Source: Spirodela intermedia
Lineage: Eukaryota > Streptophyta > Magnoliopsida > Alismatales > Araceae
Length of the DNA stretch: 64,000 nt
Direction: 5' to 3'
NCBI GenBank assembly: GCA_902729315.2
Contig: LR746273.1
Coordinates: 4,565,001-4,629,000 of the forward strand
In this document: piece after piece, positions 14,401-26,040 of the stretch
Numbering within the stretch: the stretch's first letter is position 1
Layout: the number at the start of each line of letters is the position of its first letter
Position numbers and translations under genes: made by a program
The notes under the pieces: model-generated
The model's input: the letters and a program-made list of their open reading frames with translations, nothing else
Database searches by the model: none
Told to the model about the DNA's origin: nothing

Positions 14401-15195
14401 AATGAGTTTCAACCAAGAAGAAAGGAAAGTATAACTAGATAGTTTTAACAGAAACATAAACGATAAAACGCAAGTATATTTTCTCTATTCATTTTATGCA
14501 GTGTAAAGATGGTTGAAGGTCACATGGCGGTACCTCTGGATTCAAATCATTCACTTTCTCAATAGCGTCCTCCACATTTCCAGACTGCACAGCCTTTTTG
14601 ACAGCCATGCGATCCGTTATTGTCGCAAGATCGATGTCTGCTATGTAACAATAAGGATGATCCACCGTTTTACCTCAAGAACTTGGCCATGAGACAAAGA
14701 AACGGAGAGCGGGAGGCACGGGTGTTGTTGACTACAATCGAATAACCGACGGAGCTAAGATAACGAGAGGAGTACATTCACATTAGTCTCCGTCTACAAG
14801 GATACGTTCGGTGCCAGACTCAACCCGGAACTTCTCCGCCGCCTCCACGTAACCTTCCGTCACAAGGAAGTTCATCACCAGCTTATTCATGTCCTCCTTC
14901 CTGATCTTGACATCATTGAGTTTCTTCTCCCACTCCTCCTTCGTGATAACCTTCTTCGACGATGCCTGCACGACGGAAAAAGACGACTAAGCTCACTCAA
15001 ACAGCTATCCCCGAGATCTGCAAGACGTTCTACACAATCCTTCCCCAATTCAGCAGCCACGATCCTAGTTCAGTGAACGAATCGCCAAAAGGGCACGGAA
15101 TGAGGAGAGCAACACTCTGGGAGAAGATCACTGTCCAGGGGACATCAGGATAATGAAATCATAAATTTTAGCTGACAGGCAGGAGAGATCACCAT
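11452..15195 (-). CDS. GID8: GID8-like LisH-CTLH subunit of GID/CTLH E3 ligase
   Basis: Minus-strand gene with coding exons 15193-15195 (ATG only), 14806-14965, 14534-14640, 12641-12772, 12305-12461 and 11452-11573. They join in frame to 226 residues, essentially the length of plant GID8 homologues. Seen: an N-terminus [17 protein letters not shown], a LisH motif at about residues 26-58 ([18 protein letters not shown]), then CTLH and CRA regions containing [34 protein letters not shown] and [16 protein letters not shown]. In this family the protein is a scaffold subunit of the conserved GID/CTLH ubiquitin-ligase complex. The ATG at 15195 sits in a good context (GAAACCATGG) and is followed at once by a GT donor. 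The next exon begins after TGCAG with an Ala codon, matching MATSKK-type starts in other plants. All introns are GT-AG. The 1.76-kb intron 14533-12773 holds nothing recognisable. Confidence 0.94.
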
Positions 15196-15560
15196 GGTTT
15201 CGATCAGATCAGAGAACTGTACGAGGGCGAACCCAAGCACTGACATCAGCGCCTCTCGCGGCGGCCCATTCGAGACCCTGTAGAAGGCAGGCAGAGGCTA
15301 CGTTTGTTCCCTCTCACCGAACGAGAAAACAAGAGAGCGCAGCGCCGGCGAGCAGAGGAGGAGAGAGAGGCCCCGGATGAGGCAGGCGAACGGCGACGGG
15401 GGTACTCAAGAGGTGGGGTGAAGAGAGTGGGATTACAAGGTGAGGGGCCCTGAAAATGCAAATATTCCAAAGTAGAGGGTAAAAAAATAATGTAGGGTGT
15501 TTTTTTTCGCAGTTGAGTCTTCGTTCGGGTTATAATTGTCTTATGGGACCGGGCCCAAAA
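15196..15560 (-). promoter_or_regulatory. GID8 5'UTR and promoter
   Basis: This GC-richer stretch upstream of the GID8 ATG contains short accidental open frames only. A TGGGCC-type (site II) element overlaps GGGACCGGGCCCAAAA near 15546-15561. Site II elements bind TCP factors and are common in housekeeping promoters. The transcription start cannot be fixed from sequence alone. Confidence 0.45.
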
Positions 15561-18500
15561 ACCACGGAAATGGGCTCAGGCCCGGGCGCTCGGAGACGGA
15601 TACTTTTTCAAGAGCCCCCCCCCCCACAAGCCAACTCCATGAAAACCCCAATGCGGAGGAGCCTTAGGACGATCTATCTACTTAACATTTTCATTAAACG
15701 ACTTGATTTCAAAGCTTAAGAAACAAATACTTGCGAGTTATTATTTCCTATATTGTGATTAATTCGAACCATTTTATGAGATTCTCATCATCAAGTGTTA
15801 AAGCTTTAGTTGCATATTTTATTAAGGTCCAAGCAAAATTTAACCCACTAATAAATTAGGATTTAATCATTATTATTTTCAATGGTGTGATTACTTCAAG
15901 CCATTCTTAGAAACTCTCGATGGTCAGGATCAAAGTTCTCAAATAGTTTCAAGGCATTTGAATCACTATCAGAAATTCTATATAGTTGCTATGGAATCCT
16001 AGCTTGGGGTTTCGTTAGAAACCAAGGAATGATAGTTTTACATTGAAAGTATAGTTTAAAAACCAATAGCTCGGTGTTTTCTTAAATTTTAGATATTGTG
16101 ATCATCTGTATGAAAAATTATGAGCTCTTATCAACAGCTTTGACAAATCTGTAATTTGGTATTTTCCTAAAATGCAAGGAATAGCATACAACAAACTAGA
16201 ATCGTAGTCAAAATAACAAATAGTTTGAATTTATTTTTTTCTATAATATGGCTTGTTTGAAACACAAGGCAATTCTTAGTACCCACTATCTAAGCTTTGG
16301 TGAGGATAATCAGTAGAGATTGAGAAATGAAATATATGAAACACAAGGCAATGTTAACTCCAGATTTATAAAATATTAGATGTTATATTTTTTGTAAATA
16401 TTCTAGTGTATGTAAGCCATTATGATAACATCAAAGTTCTATTCAGATTTTTTATTAAAAAAAAATCATTGTCATTGATTGGACTATGTTTTTAACAAGC
16501 TATTCTTTGGGCAGTTTCAACAATTAAAAGATCATAATCATTCACCCTTTGAAAATAGTCATAGAAATATGAAGGCTAGTCAGAAAGGGACTAACACATT
16601 GGAGGTGCAAAAAACCTATAAATTTGAGTTGGACAGATTTTGTGGAAAATAGAATTTTGTTCTATTATAGTAATTATTAAAGTCTTCAGTCAACTCTGAT
16701 GTTCTAGAATAACTACACTCAAATATCAAAGCTGCCTAGAAGCACGGAGTGTAGGTCTTGAAATTCAAAGGCTATGAACAAAATACAATGTTCAACAAAA
16801 TATAATGTTCTAGAATACTTCATTCAATATAATGTTCAATTGTAATGACAATTCGAATATCAAAATAAGATCGTCTATATTGGTCAAGGAATTAAATGAT
16901 TTAATAATTTAACTGGTTTGTTGAATTCAATTTTAATGTTGATCCTATAAATTTATCTATTTTAATGTTTTGTGTACAACACATTAATTGGAATGTTGAT
17001 TTTCATCTTGAATTCAAATATCTTTTTCAATCCAAGTATTAAATTTTTAGCCATTGAACCTAGTGTGTTCAATTTAAGTATGATGTTTAAATTTCAAACA
17101 TTTATTCAATTTATATGTTATTTCAAGTATTACAAAATGTGGCTCAATCTTTCATAACTTATAATGTTCTATTCTACTTGGCTCAATTCACACTATCTAA
17201 GAACCATGTCCTTGTGGTCCACTAATTTTTAACATTTACACTAAATTACACATGATATTGTTATCTTCACTAGTTTTAATAGCTCCAACCAACTCAAAAA
17301 TTATTTCATAAAAACTTAGTTTAGATTCACAATTCTTTGAAGCAAATTAGAAAAGCACTTAATTTTTCCTCTTTTAGATTCTCGATTCTAAGAGACTAAA
17401 TTGGAGAATCACCAACTTCTCTCTTCTAGATTCATAGTTTTATAAAAATAGAAGAATAAGTATCAAACATATATTATATTGACTAAGGCTCTTTATGAGC
17501 CTGGATACTAAATATATACACATATAAAAAATGAACATGTTATTATTCTAAACATGATTGATACAAGCTTGTAGATCTAGGATTCTTTTGATTTCTCATT
17601 GTGGAAGGTGTCTTGTTAAAGAATCTACCTTTTATCCATAGAATGATCTTTGTTGTTGTGCCTTCAATCAACTTTTCATTTCTTAAAACTTGAGGAGAGC
17701 TTCCCTTTCATAGTGCTTGATTTTTCTTGATTTTATAATATTTTCCAATAACCATTCAATAGTCCAAAAATAAGTCTTTGCTCAAGTATGAGAGCTAGCT
17801 TCTATTTGTCATTTTGCATTGTGCTCATTAGTTTCTCTCCTCTCAATTAAGAGATGTCAACAACTATATAAAGAGGTCACAAAGTCTTATGGATAAAATT
17901 GCTTCAACTTTTTTAATAAATACTATAAATAATAGTAGTGCACCTTTATCCTACTTGGCATGTTCAAACTCATGTTTATACTTATGATGTAAAATGACTA
18001 TTTTCCCTTGAGTTTACATCTATAGTTTGAAGGGTTTTCTCAAAAACAATAATTTATATCATGTAGCCATAAAGTTCTACAATTCTAGATTTACCAATTT
18101 ACACTTCTATATGCATTGTCATTACAAAATTATGTTGATTCCCAATGGCAACATATTTTATTGGCCATTGGTTAAATTAGTTATTAATTTAGCGTAAAAC
18201 TTAGAAACTTTAATTGTCAAAATTCAGAAGTGCTAGTTTAATTGTGCACATCATATTATTTTAAAAAATATATATATCAGTTATAAGATCAAACTTATGT
18301 GTTTAGAGATTGTGGATTGTAGATTGTAATCACCATAATTATTTGTTAAATTTAATTAGAATGTTGAATTGTGAATTGAGTATTGTGAAAGTAGATCTAA
18401 AATAAATTTCATAATATTTTTATTGATTGTGTCTCAAATATTTAATCATCAAATTATATTTTTGAATTAAATTATAATATTTACTTGGTGGACCATAGAA

Positions 18501-20910
18501 ATATTAACTTACTATGTAGAATACACTAGTTAAAATGTCGTTTCTAATCTTAAAATCAGAATGTATGCATCAATCAAGAAATTAGATGTTTTAATCATTG
18601 AACAGTTTTTTTGAAATTAATTAGAATGTTATTTTGCCTAACATTATAAAGTTAAATTAAATCTACATAATATTTACAACATAACACAAAGTGCACTAAT
18701 AATTATAAATTAGTAGTTACATCTATGTATTAATATCTTATGTATAGATGTTAATTAATGAGTAAAGAATACAACTATACATATATTACTAACTTATTAT
18801 GGCATTCATAATATTTTATTATTTAAATATTAATATATAGTATTTTATTTATTTTATTTTTATTATGAGATTAACCCCACTTAACTTTTATGAAGTCAAG
18901 TGGTGATTCTCTCATATTTCTTGATAATTATTTGATTGCAAAGATTTAAGTGAGCTTTTATTATGAGTTGAAATTAATGAAAGAAGTCCAAATCTTCAGC
19001 CCAAAAAAAAATTCAAGTCTTATGAAGAAGCCCGGCCTAATATATTTATGGGCCTAAAAAAAGGCGTCACCTTAGAAGACTATTAAGATATAAGATCTAA
19101 GTCACTCATCTTAGGACACCTTAAAATAAGATTAAGAGAATGATTAGAGTGATGTGCTCATTGAAGAATCTAAGTTGTCTATCAAGAGAGTTGGATACTA
19201 ATCATAACTATCTATTGGAGGGGTCTAATTTTTTAAATGATTAAGGCATTTCATCCCCCTCTTGGAGGACATTTTTTGACTCTCTTTAGTAGTGGCTAGT
19301 CGAAGAAAAAAGAAAAGAAATCAGGATTGAGTCAACGGCATTCTCGTGCCCAATATCATCATAGAGAAGAGACTACTTAGAACACATCAAGATCATCACA
19401 AGTCAAACACCACTTAGCCTAAGACTAACGCACAATGAGATTTGTGCAAGATCTAGATTTGAGATATCCTTGTAATCTTCTCTATAGATAGATTAACTCT
19501 TAGTTCGAATTAGTTTTATCATTTATTATATCATTTCATTGTGTTAGATTCATTCTCTCTCATTTGTCATACTTTCCATTTCTCTTATCTTTACTCTTGT
19601 TAGATTAATTTTGTCCTTCACAATCTCAAGTGTGTATATATATATATAGATAAGAAATAAGATAAGTAAAATTCTTACGTTCATTACCCACGCTTTCTGA
19701 AGATTAACCCTTACTTATCTTAAAATGAAGAGTGAAGTTTTATAAATATTATTTGTATGGACTTAATTACATCATGGTGACATATTTAACCTCTAAAATG
19801 AGTTAATCATATACACATTCTCATCAGTCCATTGCAACCAAAGTTTTGAATTTACCAAAGTAACCTATCAAGATATTGTTATGACTAACTTCTATTAGAT
19901 TTAAAGATTTTGATGCTTATGATTAATCATATAAAAATGAAAATAAAAAATATTTCAAAACACATATCAATATACTAACTTAGTCTACCCCAACAAACCA
20001 AGAGCAATAAGTTCACCCCAACAAAGCCATGGAAGGTCCTTGGGTATGAGGATCATATAAGAATCAAGATCTAAATTATTACATTTTCTTTCATTTGCTG
20101 TGTAAATATTTTTCTCAAACATTATATGAAGAAAATAGATGTCAACACATAGATATACATCAAGATATTGTATACTACATCACTAATAATTGGCTCCAGC
20201 AATATTTACTATAGTGCAATTGCAAAATATTGTAGCACTGGTCCATGATATCAAATTGCAAGTATTTTTTATTTTCTTGAAAATAATAAAAAATACAATA
20301 ACCATAACATGTCCAGATGATATCAATTTTCTTTGAACCTTTGAGATGTGAATAAATCTTATAATTACAATGCTCTAAAGCCATAATAAAGTAAATAATA
20401 GTGTGAAATGACATTTTTACTCTTATATACCTTTAGGAACTTTAAATGTCCAAGGCCTCCATGCCCAACCAAAGACAATTTTATAGTGGGGCATATGATC
20501 CGTTTGCCAGAACCAAGGGATCTTTATGTGGAAACCTTCACAAGAGCCGAATGAGAATGAATACCACACAAAAGAGTAAAGACTGGGCTCCCTAATGGAA
20601 TGTTTAACCGATCCATTCCCGATCGATTGGTGTTTAACTTATTTGCAAGGATGCGAAGCTCCCAGTTGATAGGCATAGTTTTATTCTCTCTTTGTTTCTC
20701 TCTCAGAGGTTGACATGATTTTTCTACCTCTAATTTTCAAGTCCAAGTTGTCATAATATTGATTATTTCATTATTTTTCGTTATCTATGCACCGCCAAAC
20801 ACATTTAATCACTCATTAGAGGTTGAAAGAATCTTAATCTTTTATTTCCCTATACCTTTTAAACAGTTGTGAGAAAAGCCCAAATCATCTGATCTATCGA
20901 ACGAGTTGGT

Positions 20911-20955
<45 letters not shown>

Positions 20956-21225
20956 GGGACGAGAGACAGAAAGAGAGGATAAATGGCAGTCAGTGATCTT
21001 GAGTCGGGACCACCATGGACAGCAACGACAGGTAAGGAGTGAATTGATTCCAAAGATATAGAGTCAACGCTTCGAGCCCATTGGGATTGGAGCGCAGATC
21101 TTTCGGCTGACGCCTATCATCTGTCTAGACAGAATGGGTTTCCTGCATCAGGAAAGGACCCTACTGTCCTCCAATATTAGTGAGTCCTGCCCACGGAAAT
21201 CCCAGAACAAGAAGAGAAGAAGACA
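15561..21225. other. Long AT-rich gene desert
   Basis: About 5.3 kb without a supportable gene, ending at the promoter of TPD1-like copy 1. It carries a poly-C run near 15617-15629. A 15-nt GAAACACAAGGCAAT sequence occurs at about 16259 and again near 16340. A hairpin lies at 18877-18903 and a TA-rich microsatellite near 19630-19650. The stretch at about 18980-19680, with GC islands in AT-rich DNA, could be a worn LTR, but I cannot define its ends. A (GA)n tract of about 39 bp lies at 20914-20952 near the first TPD1-like gene. Confidence 0.55.
18877..18903. repeat. Short inverted repeat (hairpin)
   Basis: CCACTTAACTT at 18877-18887 pairs with AAGTCAAGTGG at 18893-18903 over 10 of 11 positions, with a 5-nt loop. 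No gene is adjacent, so it is more likely a mobile-element fragment than a terminator. Confidence 0.4.
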
Positions 21226-21744
21226 ATGGCTCTCCGACACCAGATTATCCCCGCCTTTGTTTTTCTGCTCTGCTTCTGTTACAGAGGTTCTCCCTATCCC
21301 CCTCTCCCTCTCCCTCTCCCTCTCCCTCTCCCTCTCTCTCTCGTTTCGAACGATCTGTTTTTCTCTTATTTCGAGGTGAATGAAAATCACGAACGCGCCG
21401 GTGCAGGTGAGTCCCAGCCGTGCACCACAGCGAGTATCAAGGTGACCCAGACGAAGACGGCGGCAAGGGCCAGCGGCTGCCCTATCTACAAGGTTGTGAT
21501 TACCAACTGCTGTATCTGCTCTCAGACGGCGGTGCTGCTGAGCTGCCCGGGCTTCGCTACCACCCTCTCCGTCGACCCCACCGTGTTCCGCCCGCTTCCC
21601 CCCGAAGAGGCCAGCGGCGCCACCGGCCTCTGCGTCGTCAACGACTTCCTCCCGGTGTTCAGCGGATACCCCGTCAAGTTCCTGTACTCGAAGGCCTCCC
21701 CTGTGCCTCTAAGCGTTCACAGCTCCCAAGTCAATTGCTCCTAG
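21226..21744 (+). CDS. TPD1-like secreted cysteine-rich protein, copy 1
   Basis: Two exons, 21226-21286 and 21407-21744, give 132 residues. Exon 1 encodes a hydrophobic signal peptide (MALRHQIIPAFVFLLCFC). Exon 2 encodes the mature domain, beginning GESQPCTTASIKVTQTKT and ending HSSQVNCS. The spaced cysteines, the VDPTVF block and the LCVVN block are typical of the TPD1/TPD1-like family. TPD1 itself is a secreted ligand of the EMS1/EXS receptor kinase in anther cell fate. The roughly 130-residue relatives, often misnamed glycosyltransferases, have no firmly assigned role. The second exon is exactly 338 nt, as in copies 2 and 3. The 120-nt intron is a CT/CCCTCT tract with a weak donor (GTTCTC). 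It is divisible by three and stop-free, so the unspliced frame also reads through. This is the most divergent of the three copies. Confidence 0.88.
   Translation: MALRHQIIPAFVFLLCFCYRGSPYPPLPLPLPLPLPLSLVSNDLFFSYFEVNENHERAGAGESQPCTTASIKVTQTKTAARASGCPIYKVVITNCCICSQTAVLLSCPGFATTLSVDPTVFRPLPPEEASGATGLCVVNDFLPVFSGYPVKFLYSKASPVPLSVHSSQVNCS
21287..21406 (+). repeat. CT-rich tract filling the intron of TPD1-like copy 1
   Basis: The intron between the signal-peptide exon and the mature-protein exon is dominated by CCCTCT and CT repeats at about 21289-21343. The 120-nt intron contains no in-frame stop. The same position is CT-rich in the two paralogues, so the tract predates the duplications or was seeded by a common ancestor. 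Confidence 0.8.
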
Positions 21745-22343
21745 ATCGCAGCCTGTTTTTCGGATAAGTTCCAAATAAAATATCTAATTTTCAACTACCC
21801 CCGTGAGGAGTCGAATAATCTTCTCGTTTTTCATTAAAAAAGTACTGTCGGTCGAAGTTGACAAAAGAGCAAAAAAGCAGACTTCTGAAGATAGAATCTA
21901 CGATTTAAATGAGTATTACATACAGATGCAATGTAACTGAGGGGATAGTATTTAAATAAACTAAATTATAGGATTATTTGATATCAGCGCCCGAAAACTA
22001 ATTAAATTATAGACGCCGCCCTCTATTCTTCACTTCATTGCCTCTCAAGGCAATCATAATCTTACATTTCGGTCACTCGATCTAATAAAATATTTAACCT
22101 CTAATTTTATAGTCAAAAGACATTAATGATCATATCTATCTTTTACCTCAGCTGGGTGGAAGTAATTGTTGAAGTATGATGGCCCACCTTTTTCCATGGT
22201 GGTAGACAAACCTGAGAGCGGCCTCTTTCTCTGCACACCCCCTCCATTAGGTCACTAGAGGGAGGAAGTGGAGAGAGACATGGCCATTATATTCTCCCCC
22301 ACCCCAACTAGATGGCTTCACACCTTCCTCTCTGAAATCGACC

Positions 22344-22385
<42 letters not shown>

Positions 22386-25016
22386 GTTAAAAAATGATTT
22401 TTTACTTTTTTGCATGATAATCGATATTAAATATGTTAACTGTAGTTAATTAGACCAAGCACCTAAAACAGCAAGTGTGATGGATTGGAGTGACTTGAAA
22501 ACCAACAAATCATGGGGCTTATCTATATTTAAATCGGTTTTCAACACTAAAACCAAATAACCATAAAATATTATGATTTTCTACTTGTGTCCCCAAAATC
22601 TTGACCTGAGCCTACATATTCTTCTGATGTTTTTAATCTTTCCCTCATGGCACCTTAACTAAAATTGTGCTTCCTAAAAACTTGATATCAGTTATAAATT
22701 ATAAGACTTGAAATAACCCAATACTCTTCTCTTCAGACATATTCTCTCCCTCTCTCTCTATATCTATGTAAAAAATATGTATTACATGTATATGTAGAGA
22801 GAGAGAGAGAGAGTTATAGTTTATCTTTAGTGAACATTATGTTAATGATGACAAAAAAAAATGTTGTGTTCTAGTGTTGACTAGCTTGAAGTGTTTACAT
22901 GAAGACAAGATTAAGTTGGAAATTAACGAATTATATTTTCAGATTATGTGAATTATGTGAATTGCCAAAATTGAAATCAAAAAAAATCCATTGAAGGATA
23001 TAATAATAAATATTTATGAGTGATCTTGAAGGGGAAGCTTTTTACATAAAAAATGATGTCATAAACATAAGATTGTGAACACTCATTGGAAAGATAATTC
23101 AATATATGAACACAATACAATAATCAGTACATCAAAATGCAAAGATATTTACTTACTATGACTATTAAAACATTATTGAATTTAGAGTTTTCCTCAAGGG
23201 TCTGGTCTAGATTTCAAACTTCCCATATCAATAAAAATGACTTTTAGCTACAAGATTGTGTCAAAAATATGAGCCTTTGAGCATTCATTGAAAAGCTTAC
23301 ACAAATAGTCATTTGAGCACTCATTCAAATAATTTGAATGGTTATGAATTTCACAAAGTTAGCATATGCATTTTTTAATGATTTTTCAGATACTCGTGCA
23401 GTCTATTAAGATCTGCTCAAATAGCCTCAAATAATCATTGGCCAGATATAGGGACTATATGAAGAAGGCTTTTACCCAAATTAGGGCAAGGAGAAAAAAA
23501 GAAAAAGGATAACAAGAGAAATCAAGAGAAATGCTCACAACATCCATCCTCCTCTTCTGAGAGAATTTGAGCAATCTTTCTTCACCCCTCCAAGAAGTCT
23601 AGCTATATTTCATGCCTCCAACTACCTACAACATCTGAAAATCATGGACTACTTGGTGTTTCAAAAAACTTTAACCGACATCTTATTTAATAATAAGATT
23701 TATCATTCTTCAAGAAGATGGTGCTAATATCATGTTGATTGTTCTAGTGTTTGAATGTGTGAAGGGACTCCTAGAGTGCCTGTCACATGGTTGAAAGGCT
23801 TGCTGGAGCCTTGATATCAAGTGTGGATATATAGACTCACAAACTCTAACAAGAAATTTGGTTGGTAGACTCATGAAATATGTTGTACAAAGGGTTTGCT
23901 GATCTGGTGAAATCAATTATATTCCCAAGAAGAAAATATTAAAACTATGATAGTGTGCTCAAATGTGTAGACCAAAGGTGGGCCAAATTATTGTAAAAAT
24001 CTGTATCCTTGTTTCTCTCTTTCATATATCATTAAATCAATCTAAGGAAAAGAATTAGAAGCTAAAAAAATAAGAAAGAATAATTATTCACCTCCTCCTC
24101 TCCCCTCTTGATTTACTTGGATAGCCTACTAAGGACTCAACAAAGTGATTAGATTTACAATACAATAGTGGTACTACTAGTGCCTACAATAGTGGTTCAT
24201 CAATAATTTATAGGTATTTTTTACTATCCAAAGGGACCTTCAAAAGATATGCTATTGCTCATTCACACCACATGTGGTAATTCAGAAGTAGCATATTTGT
24301 AAACGATTAACTGCCCCCCCCCCCCCCCAATCCACGCGGAGGACCATGCACAACAGCATCTGGCCCAAAAAGCACCATTTAAGACATGCAAACTTCCTTG
24401 ACCCACTGCCTCCTTGAGTTACATCAGCCATATCGATTAATCATCAGGAGGGCTCAAATCATGTTAGAAATAGTGTAAAATCACACTATGTAATTTTCTG
24501 TTAGGTATCATGTTAAAGCTATTTTATGACACTATATAAAAGCAAATGAGGATTTATGTATAATATATCTTCTTAAAATGAGGATGTAATTTTCCCAATG
24601 ACTACATGTTTATATGCATGATTTATACGCATTTATTTTTTTATTTCAATCTACATGAATATGTACACAATCAGGATCTTGTTATTTAATTCATTAAATC
24701 CATTAGTCATTTTGAATTGAGTTTAAGGAACCCTGGTGTTCGTCGAGAATGCTCAGCTCCAGCACCAAAAGTAAGGCTGAAGAAAGAGAAGTGCAACGAG
24801 GAGGGGAGATGTGAGTTTCAGAAAGAAGGCGAACTCTATTTATAGCTCTCGCCTCCCGGCTTACCATAGGTGTAGTCATTTAGAGTTATGGAAACGGAGG
24901 AGAACGGTTTTCCCTCGAGAGAAAAAGGTTGGGGGATGGAGGGAGGCGGCCCCTTTCTGCAGAAAGGATGATAGAGTGGCTCTATACAGCAAGGGAAGAG
25001 AGGAAGGCAGTGTTTC

Positions 25017-25056
<40 letters not shown>

Positions 25057-25260
25057 ACCATTTTCCCCCGTGGCGTTAAAATTCTCTTGAAAGGAAAGTC
25101 AAGCTCACACATGATTCCGAAGGAGAAGGGAAAGAAGAGATTCTTGGCAGCCAAAACTCCAAGGAAATCTGCGTATTGATTGTCTTGCCCTATTCCGCCG
25201 CGAGCCCACGAGGATTGAAGAAGAAAAGGCTAGGCCTCCGACGAGTCTGAAGGGGCGAAA
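21745..25260. other. Spacer between TPD1-like copies 1 and 2
   Basis: About 3.5 kb, mostly AT-rich, with no supported gene. It contains GA tracts at about 22348-22381, 22797-22813 and 25018-25052, and a poly-C run at 24314-24328. The GC-richer part from about 24.8 kb belongs to the upstream region of copy 2. Its block at about 25120-25215 resembles the block at about 29190-29280 upstream of copy 3. Confidence 0.55.
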
Positions 25261-25452
25261 CCAGCACTTCGAACCCATCGGGGCTGGAGGAGGAAAGTAT
25301 CCCGTCGGCCAGCTATCATCTGGCTGGAGACAAATTTCTTATCGTTGACGAGCGATTAATGAGTTCTGTAAATTTCACATCTGCTCTATAAATCTCTGAT
25401 TTGCTCTTGGAGAATTCCGAGAACGATGAGACTGGCCGAAAGGAAGAGGACA
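25260..25452 (+). promoter_or_regulatory. Promoter of TPD1-like copy 2 with TATA box
   Basis: A TATAAAT box at 25387-25393 lies 66 nt before the ATG. Upstream, the sequence around CTTCGAACCCATCGGGGCTGG is shared with copy 1 (CTTCGAGCCCATTGGGATTGG near 21070). A CCCCGTCGGCC block is shared with copy 3 near 29366. This conservation over otherwise diverged spacers marks the proximal promoter and 5'UTR of the duplicated unit. Confidence 0.65.
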
Positions 25453-25516
25453 ATGGCGACCCGTTGCGAGCTTTTCTACGCCCTGGTTCTTCTCTCCATT
25501 TTTCGTGGAGGTAAGA

Positions 25517-25549
<33 letters not shown>

Positions 25550-26040
25550 GTACCCCCACCCCCATTCCCTCCCTCCCTCCCTCCCTCTTTCTCCCTCTCT
25601 CTCTCTCCCTCCTCTCTTTCTCCCTCTCCCTCTCTCTGTCTCCCTCCCCTCCCCTCCCCCCCCCCCTCGGCGCTGAGGAAAAGCGTGAACATGGCGGAAC
25701 AGGTCAGTCGCAGCCGTGCACAACAGCCAACATCAAGGTGACGCAGAGGACTACGGCGGAATGGGCTCACGGCAACCCTGTGTACGAGGTCGAGGTCTCC
25801 AATGGCTGCATCTGCTCCCAGTCAATGGTCTTACTTCGCTGCCGCGGCTTCGACACCACCCTCTCCGTTGACCCTTCCGTCTTCCGCCAGCTACGCCCCT
25901 CCGAGGCCGGCGGCGTCCACGGTCTCTGCGTGGTCAATGGCTTCCAGCCGATCTTCCAGGGATCTCCTGTCAAGTTCCGGTACGCGCGAGGATCTCCTAT
26001 TGGTCTGACTGCGGACAGCTCCGAGGTCAACTGTTCGTAG
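25453..26040 (+). CDS. TPD1-like secreted cysteine-rich protein, copy 2
   Basis: Exons 25453-25510 and 25703-26040 give 131 residues. The signal peptide reads MATRCELFYALVLLSIFRG; the mature part begins GQSQPCTTANIKVTQRTT and ends DSSEVNCS. Cysteine spacing, the SNGCICSQ motif, VDPSVF and LCVVNGF match copies 1 and 3. The start at 25453 is preferred over an in-frame upstream ATG at 25426 because all three copies align from this Met and the context is purine-rich (GGACAATGG). The 192-nt intron is one long CT/CCCT tract, has a good donor (GTAAGA), is divisible by three and lacks in-frame stops. Secretion and a ligand-like role are inferred from the family; receptor and tissue are unknown. Confidence 0.9.
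25511..25702 (+). repeat. CT microsatellite intron of TPD1-like copy 2
   Basis: From about 25517 to 25672 the intron is an almost unbroken pyrimidine strand made of CT, CCCT and CCCTCT units. It is the longest tract in the window. Its length is a multiple of three and translation through it would give a Ser/Leu/Pro-rich insert. Confidence 0.85.

Noticed and set aside
15246-15470. 74-codon minus frame upstream of GID8
   Set aside because: It lies in the GC-rich 5'UTR/promoter, is not in frame with GID8, and the true start at 15195 is supported by family sequence.
24876-25770. Long open frames on both strands rich in Ser-Leu, Glu-Arg or Gly-Arg repeats
   Set aside because: They are translations of (CT)n/(GA)n microsatellites in the promoter and intron of TPD1-like copy 2; only the spliced exons carry family similarity.
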